Assembly: GCF_026339995.1 (NCBI RefSeq)
Contig: NZ_JAPEPT010000001.1
Location: 508,501-572,500 of the forward strand
Direction: 5' to 3'
DNA from: Streptomyces sp. NBC_01481
GTDB lineage: Bacteria; Actinomycetota; Actinomycetes; Streptomycetales; Streptomycetaceae
DNA length: 64,000 nt
The notes below the pieces were generated by a model. It worked only from the letters and a program-made list of their open reading frames with translations. It made no database searches and had not been told where the DNA came from. The position numbers and the translations under genes are program-made. Below, piece after piece: positions 51,995 through 59,526 of this stretch. How positions within the stretch are numbered: the first letter of the stretch is position 1; every line of letters begins with the position of its first letter.

Positions 51995-52120
51995 TCAGGC
52001 CTTGGGCGGGAGGACGAATCCCCTCACGGGCCTGGGCTGCGGATCGCGGGCGTCCGGCGTCTGCGCGCGCTTCCACGCCGCGACTAGCTCCGCGTACCGC
52101 GGGTCAATCCACTCGGCCAT
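51995..52120 (-). CDS. 41-residue small protein of the island
   Basis: The ATG at 52120 follows AGGAGGTGG by five bases, an excellent site. The protein reads MAEWIDPRYAELVAAWKRAQ and then a basic Pro-rich tail ending in VLPPKA. No family is recognised; short proteins of this kind are common in actinophages and integrative elements. Confidence 0.6.
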   Translation of the reverse strand: MAEWIDPRYAELVAAWKRAQTPDARDPQPRPVRGFVLPPKA

Positions 52121-52136
52121 GAGCCACCTCCTGCGC

Positions 52137-52541
52137 TCAGCCTACGGGCGGCTGAGGGGTGGGCATGGGGCGGATCGTGCACTCCGGTGCGTGCTGACAT
52201 TTCGCCGCCACCGACACGAGCGTCTCGTCCGACGGCGGACCCCACAGCTCGGCGTCCGCCGTGTATCCCAGCTTGGCGATCATCTCGCGGGTGCGGTCGA
52301 GGATCTCGGGGTCGTAGTGCGTCGGGTCCCAGCCCGGGTAGTGGTGGACGAAGCTGCGGAGCGAGTCGCACAGTTCCGCGTACATCGCTGTGTGCAGGAT
52401 CAGCGCGTGCCATCCCTCGTCCACGATCCGCGACGGCGCGAGCCCGACCATCGGGTACTGCGCGCACGCTGTGACGAACTTCAGCCCCTCATCGATGATG
52501 CGGCCGGCCATCTCCTCGGCCATGTCCGGGTTGCCGTCCAT
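52137..52541 (-). CDS. conserved Streptomyces island protein, N-terminus uncertain
   Basis: A 134-residue frame from the ATG at 52541. The motif VDEGWHALILHTAMYAEL resembles the helical GRDP/DUF1399-like proteins found in Streptomyces accessory regions, and the C-terminus has AAKCQHAPEC. No ribosome binding site precedes the ATG, while the frame stays open upstream with gene-like sequence (LARQLITDRQFTSCRKTV). A GTG with AGAGGAG in front, at about 52650, lies in another frame, so a frameshift near 52582 may have separated the real start. Confidence 0.6.
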   Translation of the reverse strand: MDGNPDMAEEMAGRIIDEGLKFVTACAQYPMVGLAPSRIVDEGWHALILHTAMYAELCDSLRSFVHHYPGWDPTHYDPEILDRTREMIAKLGYTADAELWGPPSDETLVSVAAKCQHAPECTIRPMPTPQPPVG

Positions 52542-52727
52542 GACGGTCTTGCGGCAGCTGGTGAACTGCCTGTCGGTGATTAACTGCCGGGCGAGGACGG
52601 GGATGGGACTGCCGGCGGATCCGGTACGGGGTGCGGAGGTACGCTCACAGTGATCTCCTCTGATAGATGGGGATTTGCCCCGTCCCGGCCGGGATTCCTG
52701 GCGAGGTGCTCCGGTCGGGACGGGGGA

Positions 52728-53114
52728 TCAATGGGGTGTGCACAGGCGTACGCGCGCCTTCTCTGCGGGCGCATCGCTCTCGCCTTCCGCTGTCACGCAG
52801 TGGCCGCCGGCCTGCGCGATGCGGTGGCGCATGACCGAGCTCTGCGAGGTGTCGCGGGTGAGCCGGTCCCAGTCGTCGACCAGGCACACGATGGGCCCGT
52901 GAGCTCGGTCCATGGCCACACACAGTGCGTCGAACTGGGGGCGATGGTCGCCGAGCGCATCGTCGCCGACGTCGAGCCAGATACCCGCAATCTCCCAGCA
53001 GCGAGACTCGGCGTAGGCGCGGCACCGGTCGAGGCGGATGTCGAGAATGACGGTGGACATGGTGGCGTGCCGGTCGTAGACGAACGCACGGACGCGTTCC
53101 CCGGTCTGGGTCAC
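52728..53114 (-). CDS. resolvase N-terminal-like protein without the catalytic serine
   Basis: A 128-residue protein from GTG at 53114. VRAFVYDRHATMSTVILD, CRAYAESRCWEIAG, DHRPQFDAL and CLVDDWDRLTRD follow the order of the serine-recombinase catalytic domain. However, the position of the active serine in the usual R-V-S-T motif is Ala (R-H-A-T), and no DNA-binding domain follows. It is thus probably not a recombinase; similar proteins recur in Streptomyces elements. Its start overlaps the preceding stop (GTGA). Confidence 0.7.
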   Translation of the reverse strand: MTQTGERVRAFVYDRHATMSTVILDIRLDRCRAYAESRCWEIAGIWLDVGDDALGDHRPQFDALCVAMDRAHGPIVCLVDDWDRLTRDTSQSSVMRHRIAQAGGHCVTAEGESDAPAEKARVRLCTPH

Positions 53115-53356
53115 TGCTCTGCCTCTCTGTCGATCTCGGCCCACACCGTGGCGTTTTCGTCGGTCCTGGCGTGCCCGTAGCGGTGAGCGGATGCGAGGGC
53201 AGTGAGGATTGCCGTCCGGGCCGTGGGGCTGAGGGGTTCGGGGAGGTCGGCCTCGACGCGGATGCCGCGGTCGGTTTCCTCGGTGCGCGGTTCGCTGCCA
53301 GTGGCGGCGGCGAGCATGCCGACGAGTGCGGCAGCCTGATTCTGCACAGCGCGCAC
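53111..53356 (-). CDS. small hypothetical protein upstream of the resolvase-like gene
   Basis: An 81-residue protein from GTG at 53356, behind GGGGAGAG. An N-terminal helical part (NQAAALVGMLAAATGSEP) precedes an acidic domain ending AEIDREAEQ. Coupled to the resolvase-like gene by a four-base overlap and divergent from the GntR gene, it is probably controlled by that regulator. No family is recognised. Confidence 0.65.
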   Translation of the reverse strand: MRAVQNQAAALVGMLAAATGSEPRTEETDRGIRVEADLPEPLSPTARTAILTALASAHRYGHARTDENATVWAEIDREAEQ

Positions 53357-53463
53357 AGCTCTCCCCTGTCAGCGGGCAATCACTCGGTGTGATGCTGAGT
53401 ATTCAGCTTCGACCTGATGGGTTAGCTTTGTCAATGTCGACGCAAGACCCCGGAGCCGCCCAA

Positions 53464-54228
53464 ATGCCTCGTGAAACCCCGTACTTGCAGGTGGCAAACG
53501 CTCTGCGCGCCCGCATCAAAGCTGGCGAGTGGCAAGTGGGCGAGAAGCTGCCGTCCCGGTCCCGGTTCGCCGAGGAGTACGGAGTTGGCCAGAGCGTCGC
53601 CCAACGCGCCATGGAACGGCTCATCATCGAGGGCATGCTGGAAGGGCGCGCCGGATCCGGGACCTACGTCCGCCGCCCGCGTGAGCGCCTGCGCATGGTC
53701 CGCTCCCGGCACCGTGAGCGCCGCGGCGGCAGCCCGTTTCGCGCGGACATGAAGGAGCAGGGGCGAGCCGGCACGTGGGAGTGCCGGAGCGAAGCCCGCA
53801 CCCCAGCGCCCGACCACATCGCCGAGCGCCTGGCGATCGAGTCCGGGGACCTATGCGTCGTCACCCGTTACGAGTTCCTTGCTGATGGGATGCCCGTCCA
53901 ACTGTCCGAGTCGTGGGAGCCAATGGCCATCACGGACGGCACGCCGATCGTGCTGCCGGAGATGGGCCCACACGCGGGCGCTGGCGTGGTGGAGCGGATG
54001 CGGTCGATCGGTGTCGTCATCGAGACGGCCGTCGAAGTACCACGGCCAGCCCGCGCTACGCAGGAGCAGGCGAACCTTCTCGGCATCTCCGTCGGTGACC
54101 TGATCACGGAGATTGAGCGGACGTACTACGACGTCGAGGGGCGGCCGGTTGAGACGGCGGACATCACGGTCGCCGACGTCCGGTGGGAGATCGCCTATGA
54201 GATCGGCATCGAGCACCCCGACGACTGA
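53464..54228 (+). CDS. GntR/HutC-family regulator of the island
   Basis: A 254-residue regulator. The N-terminal winged helix (YLQVANALRARIKAGEWQVG, LPSRSRFAEEYGVGQSVAQR) is of GntR type, and the C-terminal part (VVTRYEFLADGMPVQLSESW) is a UTRA domain. The ATG at 53464 is preceded by GGAG; longer frames reach 53434 and 53326. KorSA-type GntR proteins repress transfer or excision genes of actinomycete integrative elements, and this divergent location next to small genes fits that role. The shared region 53357-53463 is the likely operator. Confidence 0.85.
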   Translation: MPRETPYLQVANALRARIKAGEWQVGEKLPSRSRFAEEYGVGQSVAQRAMERLIIEGMLEGRAGSGTYVRRPRERLRMVRSRHRERRGGSPFRADMKEQGRAGTWECRSEARTPAPDHIAERLAIESGDLCVVTRYEFLADGMPVQLSESWEPMAITDGTPIVLPEMGPHAGAGVVERMRSIGVVIETAVEVPRPARATQEQANLLGISVGDLITEIERTYYDVEGRPVETADITVADVRWEIAYEIGIEHPDD

Positions 54229-54245
54229 GCCCGGACGCACGAAAG

Positions 54246-54281
54246 CGCCCCCTGCCCTCCCCGAAGGGAGAACAGGGGGCG
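54246..54281. terminator. bidirectional terminator after the GntR gene
   Basis: CGCCCCCTG and CAGGGGGCG enclose an inner CCCTCCCC/AAGGGA hairpin. It separates the GntR gene from the convergent lysis genes. Confidence 0.8.
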
Positions 54282-54287
54282 ACGTGT

Positions 54288-54548
54288 TCAGCGGAGGAGA
54301 GCGATCAAGCCGGCTGCCGCGCCAGCCGCACCGGCGAGGACACCGATCGTCGGCAGCGGCCACCGTGCCCGCTTCAGAGCACGAATACGCGTCTCATGAT
54401 CGGAGACGTCGTCAGTGATGGCCTTGGCCTGGCTATTGAAGCCATCGAGTTTCGTCTCTACCCGGGTGACGGCGTCGTGTAGCGAACGCATCTCGCTGTA
54501 CATCTGCGCCGACGAGATGTAGACCCCCGGATCCTGCGGTGTCGTCAC
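54288..54548 (-). CDS. phage-type coiled-coil membrane protein after the holin
   Basis: An 86-residue protein from a GTG at 54548 that overlaps the original holin stop as GTGA. It has a coiled-coil-like region (SEMRSLHDAVTRVETKLDGF) and a C-terminal transmembrane helix (IGVLAGAAGAAAGLIALL). Such proteins lie between lysis and tail genes in actinophages. Because of a one-base change in the holin gene, this frame is now also continuous with the start of the holin, giving a 159-codon fused frame. Confidence 0.65.
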   Translation of the reverse strand: MTTPQDPGVYISSAQMYSEMRSLHDAVTRVETKLDGFNSQAKAITDDVSDHETRIRALKRARWPLPTIGVLAGAAGAAAGLIALLR

Positions 54549-54767
54549 CGCACGTCGAAGCGCGGCGAGTGCTTCGCGCGGTAGCCAGTGACGAACGCGA
54601 TCGCCGCAGGGACGACGGCCCAGTACGAACGGCGTGAGGCTGTCGGGCATCCACTCCAGGAGCCGCGCATTGTCCTGGACCACGGCGAGGGCTCCGAGGA
54701 GCCCTGTCGACGCGACGTAAGTTCCCGCGGTGGCGGCGGTGACCTTCTTCTCAACTGGTGCAGCCAT
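54545..54767 (-). pseudogene. phage holin, frameshifted
   Basis: From the ATG at 54767 (MAAPVEKKVTAATAGTYVAS) the frame encodes the first membrane helix of an actinophage holin up to DSLTPFVL. The continuation, AVVPAAIAFVTGYRAKHSPR to a stop at 54545, is in another frame; one extra base in GGCCC near 54619-54621 explains it. Corrected, the protein would have about 73 residues and two helices. As it stands the frame runs into the next gene. Confidence 0.75.
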
Positions 54768-54788
54768 GTCAGTTCCGTTTCTGTGAGG

Positions 54789-55708
54789 TCAGGCGGTGAC
54801 GGTGAAGCCGCGGCGAGCGGCCAGCTTCTTGAGGGACTCGGCGCCCGGGATGCCGTTCGCATCGGCGCCCTTGAAGCCGCAACAGCGCTGCCACGCGGCG
54901 TATGCGGTGACCGTGGACGATCCGAAGTGCCCGTCAGCGAGGGACGAGGCCAGGAGGCCTTCTTTCACGAGCGCCTGCTCCACCGTCTTGACGCCGTAAT
55001 ACGAGATCGGCGTACCAGCCTCGGCGGATCCGACTTGGCCGCAGCGATCAGCTTCGACAGGTCCACCGCCGGAGGCTTCACGACCGGGGGCTTCGCAGGC
55101 GGCTTCGGGACCGGGACTGCGAGACGGTCCGCTATGCGGTCCTGCATGGCGTCCCAGTCGACGCCCCGCGGGTCGACCTTGCCGGGCTGCCAGTCGAGGT
55201 GACGGATGACGGAGCGCGGCTCCCACCCGTGATGCCGGCAGATCGCTGCGGCGACCCGCTCGATCGCCTCCAGCTGCTCCTTCGGCCATGGGTCTTTGCC
55301 GTCGCCGAGGTTCTCGCACTCGAAGCCGTAGAAGTAGCGGTTGCCGTCGGTGTCGGCCTCGTCGTCGCGGGGCAGGGCCGGGGTCTCGTTGATGATGGCT
55401 TGCAGTACGTCGCCGTCACCCAGGCCCGCATGGTTGGCGCGGCCGTAGCCGACGAGGTGGACGGTGCCGTCCTTGGCGATGACGCCGTGACACAGCGGCC
55501 CCGGCAGAGAGGTGTATTCGTCCCGGCAGATGCGAACGGTGTTTTCGGTGCCCTTCGTGACGGTGTGGTGGATCATCACGCCGTGCACGGGGCCCCACGG
55601 GCCCTTGTGGTTGCGGTTGTGGGTCTGCCAGCGGCCGACCTCGACGACGGTGAGGCCCTCGGCGCGGAGCAGCGCAAGGAAGGCGTCAGCGATGGGTGGA
55701 GTGGCCAT
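54789..55708 (-). pseudogene. phage endolysin (amidase_2 plus peptidoglycan-binding domain), frameshifted
   Basis: The ATG at 55708 follows GGAGGCGCTC. The N-terminal part is an N-acetylmuramoyl-L-alanine amidase: zinc ligands in GVMIHHTVTKG and IRHLDWQPGKVDPRG, with GYGRANHAGLGDG. After a Pro/Lys linker and VDLSKLIAAAKSDPP the frame breaks at about 55018-55020; the peptidoglycan-binding domain (GTPISYYGVKTVEQALVKEG through LAARRGFTVTA) continues in another frame to 54789. One base seems to be missing. The catalytic half is intact and could still be made with an aberrant tail. Confidence 0.85.
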
Positions 55709-55771
55709 GAGCGCCTCCAGGGCATGAGAAAAGCCCCGGCCAGACGGCACGGGGCGACGGTATGAGGTAGA

Positions 55772-56044
55772 TCAGGGTGCGGGCGGCGGATCCGGGAGCT
55801 GCACCCAGTTTTCCGCGAAGTCGTCGGCAGGGATGGGCTGCAAGAAGGTCTTGCGGCCGCCCCGCAACACCAGATATGCATGCGGCACGTCGATCTGGCT
55901 CGGCGACGGCCAGCCCGGCACTTCGAGTACCAGCAGCTGCCCGTTGTCGCTGACGAGCGTCACATCGGCCAGCCATTCCTCTGCGATGAACTGCCCGTTC
56001 GTGCCGTCGTACGCCAGAGCCTCAACCCGCTGGGTCACGAGCAT
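55772..56044 (-). CDS. phage-type hypothetical protein
   Basis: A 90-residue protein starting MLVTQRVEALAYDGTNGQFI with beta-rich character and a Pro tail. The start lies at the stop of the preceding gene, and the endolysin follows, so it belongs to the late region. Proteins of this size and position are found between tail and lysis genes of Streptomyces phages. The function is unknown. Confidence 0.65.
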   Translation of the reverse strand: MLVTQRVEALAYDGTNGQFIAEEWLADVTLVSDNGQLLVLEVPGWPSPSQIDVPHAYLVLRGGRKTFLQPIPADDFAENWVQLPDPPPAP

Positions 56045-56494
56045 TCAGACGACCTCCGTGATCGTGAATTGCAGCTTTGTATCTCCGGTTTGGAAGCGCC
56101 CGCCCACCGCGAGGTTCGCGGAAAGGTTCCCGCGGAGCTTCAGGGTGTGAGAGCCGGCCGCGGGCAGGACACCCGTCCAGGTCCTGGACACGGTGTCGCG
56201 GTCCAGTTGATTCATCCGGTGGACGGCGCCGCCCGACTGTCCGGTCCCGTCCACGTTGAGCTTCCCCAGCATCATGATCGTGCTGGAGACGGCGAGCGGC
56301 TCGCAGTCGAAGGTGCCGGTCGCCTGGAAGGTCGCGTTCGCTGCCTTGGTGGTGAAGGTGACCGACGCCCCAGGGATGTCGGTCTCCGTCGTTGTCGTCG
56401 ATGTGAGAGACCCGTTGGCGACTGCCTCGTACGGGACCGGCTGGATCCGGTCCAGCTGCCCCGCGGTGACGATCTGCCCGGCCAAGAACCCCAT
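56045..56494 (-). CDS. phage tail-associated hypothetical protein
   Basis: A 149-residue beta-rich protein (MGFLAGQIVTAGQLDRIQPV). It resembles minor tail or fibre-associated proteins of Streptomyces phages: starting with a small conserved GxxVTAGQLNR-like segment and continuing as a jelly-roll-like domain (FQATGTFDCEPLAVSSTIMM, HTLKLRGNLSANL). It is part of a run of three coupled genes leading into the endolysin. Confidence 0.65.
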   Translation of the reverse strand: MGFLAGQIVTAGQLDRIQPVPYEAVANGSLTSTTTTETDIPGASVTFTTKAANATFQATGTFDCEPLAVSSTIMMLGKLNVDGTGQSGGAVHRMNQLDRDTVSRTWTGVLPAAGSHTLKLRGNLSANLAVGGRFQTGDTKLQFTITEVV

Positions 56495-56508
56495 GGGTTC
56501 CCCCTTTT

Positions 56509-56832
56509 CTAGAGTGCGCCGCGCATCGGGTAGACGAGGGACACCGCAGTGCCCGCCGAATGGGCCTTGACGATGCCGTTGATGCTGCGGGTCACGGTGA
56601 AGCGCTGGATGCTGCGCTTCGCGGCGAGCTGGGCGACGCGGTGCGCGGTGGCTACCTCGGTCATGGTGACGTCGAATTCGAGGCCGAGCTCCTGCGCGAT
56701 GAGGGACACGGTGCGCTGCGCCCGGTTGATCTGGCGGGCGATTTCGTTCCTACCGAGGCCCTGCGCGTGCAGTTCGGCGACGGCGTCGTAGCCCTCTTCA
56801 GTGACGGGCCGGTAGTCGCGTCGCAGGACCAC
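56509..56832 (-). CDS. fusion of a small HTH phage protein with a tail-protein C-terminus
   Basis: A 107-residue frame from 56832. Residues 1-73 contain a helix-turn-helix (LHAQGLGRNEIARQINRAQR) and the segment VTMTEVATAHRVAQLAAKR, as in HTH proteins encoded near the start of phage packaging modules. Residues 76-107 (RFTVTRSINGIVKAHSAGTA to MRGAL) have the look of the end of a phage tail protein and join directly to the tail genes that follow. The likely explanation is a large in-frame deletion at about 56605-56613 that removed the packaging, capsid and tail genes in between. Confidence 0.6.
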   Translation of the reverse strand: MVLRRDYRPVTEEGYDAVAELHAQGLGRNEIARQINRAQRTVSLIAQELGLEFDVTMTEVATAHRVAQLAAKRSIQRFTVTRSINGIVKAHSAGTAVSLVYPMRGAL

Positions 56833-56853
56833 GGGTCACCTCCGGGCATGCGA

Positions 56854-56877
56854 AAGGCCCCGCGCGGTGGCGGGGCC
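56854..56877 (-). terminator. terminator before the fused phage gene
   Basis: AGGCCCCGC and GCGGGGCCT form a perfect nine-base stem with a six-base loop, between the small membrane-protein genes upstream and the HTH/tail fusion. Confidence 0.75.
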
Positions 56878-56961
56878 TACGAGGTCACTGTTTCCGGGCA
56901 CCCCGGATCTGCGGCCCATAATGCGGCACTGATGACCGGTTTTGCAACTACTTGCAGTGCG

Positions 56962-57066
56962 TCAGAACAGCTGCACGCTGGTCCCGAACTCGATGGCCCA
57001 GACGATTACGGCAACGGCGATTGCGCAGAACAGCAGGATGACGAGGACCCATTGGAAGTCGGTCAT
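56962..57066 (-). CDS. 34-residue membrane protein
   Basis: The ATG at 57066 starts MTDFQWVLVILLFCAIAVAV, one transmembrane helix with a short tail. It begins five bases after the stop of the larger gene at 57072. No strong ribosome binding site is visible, so coupling is needed for translation. Small single-helix proteins like this are frequent in phage and element accessory regions. Confidence 0.5.
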   Translation of the reverse strand: MTDFQWVLVILLFCAIAVAVIVWAIEFGTSVQLF

Positions 57067-57071
57067 GGTGA

Positions 57072-57632
57072 TCAGAAGTTGCCGTTCGACAACAGCTGGC
57101 CGTCCTTGTCGTAGATGGTGACCAGGCCGTTCTTCGACGCCTTCCAATCGGCGAATGCCGAGGCGATCAGCTTCCCTTCGCCCTGGTGCGGGCCCACCAG
57201 TCCGCCGCTGAAGTCAGTGTAGACGTCGGCTGTGTCGGCGATGTCGTTCTGATCGTCGGCGCCCTGGACCTTGGTGACGTGCTTGACCGCGGCCTTCTCT
57301 GCGGCGCTGCCGTTCTTGGCGACGAAGGCTTTGAACTGGTCGGCCTGGCTGAGCTCCTTCGCGGGCGCTTTGGCCGGCTGCTTCTTCTCGGTGGGCGTGA
57401 CGGGGGCCTTCTTCTGCGGGGTAGCCGCAGGGGTGCCCTTGCGTGCCGTCGTCTTGTCCGTGTCTGTGCCGCCTAGTGCGATGCTGACCACGATCAGGAA
57501 CGCGAAAATGCCGCCGAGGGTAATGGCGACGATGGCCCAAGGGGACATGCGCTTCTTGGGTGGGGGCGGCGGCTGGTAGGGCGCGGGACCGCCCTGGTAG
57601 GGCTGCTGCGGGCCCGGGTATTGGTGGCTCAT
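57072..57632 (-). CDS. membrane-anchored extracytoplasmic hypothetical protein
   Basis: A 186-residue protein. A Pro/Gln/Tyr-rich cytosolic N-terminus (MSHQYPGPQQPYQGG) leads into one transmembrane helix (AIVAITLGGIFAFLIVVSIA), then a Lys/Pro/Thr linker and an extracellular domain (LSQADQFKAFVAKNGSAAEK through YDKDGQLLSNGNF). This layout is typical of Streptomyces accessory proteins, and two similar proteins follow on the same strand. Confidence 0.75.
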   Translation of the reverse strand: MSHQYPGPQQPYQGGPAPYQPPPPPKKRMSPWAIVAITLGGIFAFLIVVSIALGGTDTDKTTARKGTPAATPQKKAPVTPTEKKQPAKAPAKELSQADQFKAFVAKNGSAAEKAAVKHVTKVQGADDQNDIADTADVYTDFSGGLVGPHQGEGKLIASAFADWKASKNGLVTIYDKDGQLLSNGNF

Positions 57633-57677
57633 GCGGATGTCTCCTGGCGAACGTGAGCGGGGGCGTAGGTGCGTCGA

Positions 57678-58205
57678 TCAGCCAAGGCTGCCGGAGAGCG
57701 CTCCGGCCTTGGCTTCCTGGGCGGAGAGTTGGAGCTTGCCGCGATGCCCGATCTCTACCTGATAGAAGCTCTCGTGAGCGGGGACGTCCTGAACCAAGAC
57801 GTCGAAAGTGCACGACCTGGCTGTCTCGTCGAACTCCGACAGGAGGAGTGAACTTGTAGCGATGACGGCCCCGGCCGCGTCGTACACGGTGACCGAGGTT
57901 CCCAGGCTGATGTCTTCGTAGCCGCCGGTCCCTTCGCATCCGCCAGCACCGTCGTCGATGGCCCCCTCGTTCAGGGTGAATTGGCCGGTCAGATTGAAAG
58001 TGCTGGGCTCGCTTGTGGCAGCTTTGCTTACGGCTGTGCTCGCCTTGCTGCTGTCGCCGGTCGAGCTGGTGGCGTACCAGGCCGCTCCGACTATTGCGGC
58101 TCCTGCGAGTGCCCCTACAAGTGCAGCGGTGAGGGTGCGACGACCTGATGGCGGCTGTGGGGTCGTGGGGGGCTGCTCGGGTGGTGGCGGTTGATCCGGG
58201 CTCAC
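57678..58205 (-). CDS. membrane-anchored hypothetical protein with Pro-rich head
   Basis: A 175-residue protein with a Pro-rich cytosolic N-terminus (MSPDQPPPPEQPPTTPQPPS), one transmembrane helix (LTAALVGALAGAAIVGAAWY) and an extracellular domain with two cysteines (GGCEG, RSCTF). It may be a lipoprotein-like or surface protein, but no lipobox is seen. The function is unknown. Confidence 0.75.
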   Translation of the reverse strand: MSPDQPPPPEQPPTTPQPPSGRRTLTAALVGALAGAAIVGAAWYATSSTGDSSKASTAVSKAATSEPSTFNLTGQFTLNEGAIDDGAGGCEGTGGYEDISLGTSVTVYDAAGAVIATSSLLLSEFDETARSCTFDVLVQDVPAHESFYQVEIGHRGKLQLSAQEAKAGALSGSLG

Positions 58206-58466
58206 GTCGGAAGTCCCCTCAAGTGGATCTTATGAGTATTTGTGGGGGGAACTAAATGTATCGGTGTGGTCGCTGTGTGAAGTGGGTCAGGCGAGATCCG
58301 TTACCACGGCGATACGCAGCGCGCGCATGACGAAGCCCGCCCACGGGGTCGGTGGCCCGTGAAGAGGGAACGCGTGTATGGCAGCGGCTCCGGTTCGAGC
58401 ACCAGCGCCGCGGCCAGCGAGCGCTAGTGGGCGGCGGCTGCCGTACGCGGCCGCATTGACAGTTGC
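58206..58466. other. intergenic stretch in the island
   Basis: About 260 bases between two membrane-protein genes. It begins A+T-rich (GTATTTGTGGGGGGAACTAAATG at 58235-58258, given here only as a region), which suits a promoter for the gene ending at 57678. Short frames cross it without a start site or coding character. Confidence 0.4.
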
Positions 58467-58820
58467 TCACTTCCCGATGGTCACCTTGTCGCTGTCGAGC
58501 AGCGCGGTGTGAGTGGCAGCGGTGGTGATCAGGAAGATGAGGAGCATGCCCACGAAAGGGCTCTCTCCATCGGAGGCAACCGCCGTGCTCACGCCGAGGA
58601 TGAGCACCTCGACTGCCACGTAAACGGCGGCGACCCAGGGCTTAATCACACCCTTGACTGCGGCGACCACAAAGGGGACGGCTGCGCCGATACTCATGGT
58701 GACGATGGGGACCAGGGTCCAGATCACTTTTGCTGCGGTGGAGTTGAACATCCGCGGCCGAGCGTTGGGCATCGGAGTGGTGACGTACGGGCTGGGCTGG
58801 GGCTGGTACGGATTGCTCAT
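58467..58820 (-). CDS. small integral membrane protein
   Basis: A 117-residue protein from the ATG at 58820 (MSNPYQPQPSPYVTTPMPNA). Three to four hydrophobic segments (WTLVPIVTMSIGAAVPFVVA, WVAAVYVAVEVLILGVSTAV, FVGMLLIFLITTAATHTAL) follow a Pro/Tyr-rich head. Similar to other actinobacterial small membrane proteins with such heads; function unknown. Confidence 0.7.
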   Translation of the reverse strand: MSNPYQPQPSPYVTTPMPNARPRMFNSTAAKVIWTLVPIVTMSIGAAVPFVVAAVKGVIKPWVAAVYVAVEVLILGVSTAVASDGESPFVGMLLIFLITTAATHTALLDSDKVTIGK

Positions 58821-58917
58821 GGCTACCCTCGGATTTGTGGGTGTGGATGCGTGATTGTCCGCCTGCGGAGTGTGCCCCGGTGTGGGTGTGACAGTCCTGA
58901 TACCCGGTGTTCGAGGG

Positions 58918-59118
58918 CTACTTGGGCTGGCCCGGTACGGGCTTCGGCTCCGGCTTGAAGTGCCCGCCGCAGGACGGCTGGTACACGGTCTCGTGCTCCG
59001 GGTCGGGATGTGTTCGGCGGGATCTGTTACCGCGCGGGTACGCCCTGCGCATGCCGATGTTGCGGGATCGTCGCGACTGGCGGCGCCCGCTGCGTGGGTT
59101 GCTGGCCACGGGCGCCAT
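58918..59118 (-). CDS. small basic hypothetical protein
   Basis: A 66-residue protein whose ATG follows the lipoprotein stop directly (TAGATG). It is Arg-rich and ends TVYQPSCGGHFKPEPKPVPG. Translation is presumably coupled. No family is recognised; the composition makes it less certain than its neighbours. Confidence 0.45.
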   Translation of the reverse strand: MAPVASNPRSGRRQSRRSRNIGMRRAYPRGNRSRRTHPDPEHETVYQPSCGGHFKPEPKPVPGQPK

Positions 59119-59475
59119 CTACGGCTGTGCGCTCTCGCGCGCCTCTTCGATCTGCCGCTGCAGCTCGTCCTGCCCGGCCTTGTTGCCCTGCGCGATGCCG
59201 TCCATGTACGCATCGAGGTACTCGGACTCGGTGAGCGCGGTGCACGGGTCGGGCTTCGGCTCGGACGGCACGTCGCCGGCGGCGTTGGGCTTGACGGTGG
59301 CGACCGCGTCCATGCACAGCCGGATCTGCTGGGCCTTGTCGACAGGGGCGGGCGCGGTGACCGTGGCTGTGGTCGTGGCGGGCTTGGGCTCGCTGCTGGC
59401 GCCGCACGCGGTGAGCGCGAGCAGGAGTGTGGCGGCGGTGGCCGCGGCGGTGCGGGTGCGGGTGATGTCACTCAT
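59119..59475 (-). CDS. small secreted lipoprotein
   Basis: A 118-residue lipoprotein from the ATG at 59475 (MSDITRTRTAAATAATLLLA) with lipobox LTACGAS. The Thr/Pro linker leads into a small helical domain (QIRLCMDAVATV, ALTESEYLDAYMDGIAQGNK). It is divergent from the membrane protein at 59527. Function unknown; host-surface modification by an element is one possibility. Confidence 0.7.
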   Translation of the reverse strand: MSDITRTRTAAATAATLLLALTACGASSEPKPATTTATVTAPAPVDKAQQIRLCMDAVATVKPNAAGDVPSEPKPDPCTALTESEYLDAYMDGIAQGNKAGQDELQRQIEEARESAQP

Positions 59476-59526
59476 CTGTGACTCAAACGGGCGCGGTCTG
59501 CGCTGCATTATGGACACGCTTGGCTG

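Noticed and set aside
58252..58470. 72-codon minus-strand frame between membrane-protein genes
   Set aside because: Arg/Thr-rich composition with no start signal; taken as noncoding.
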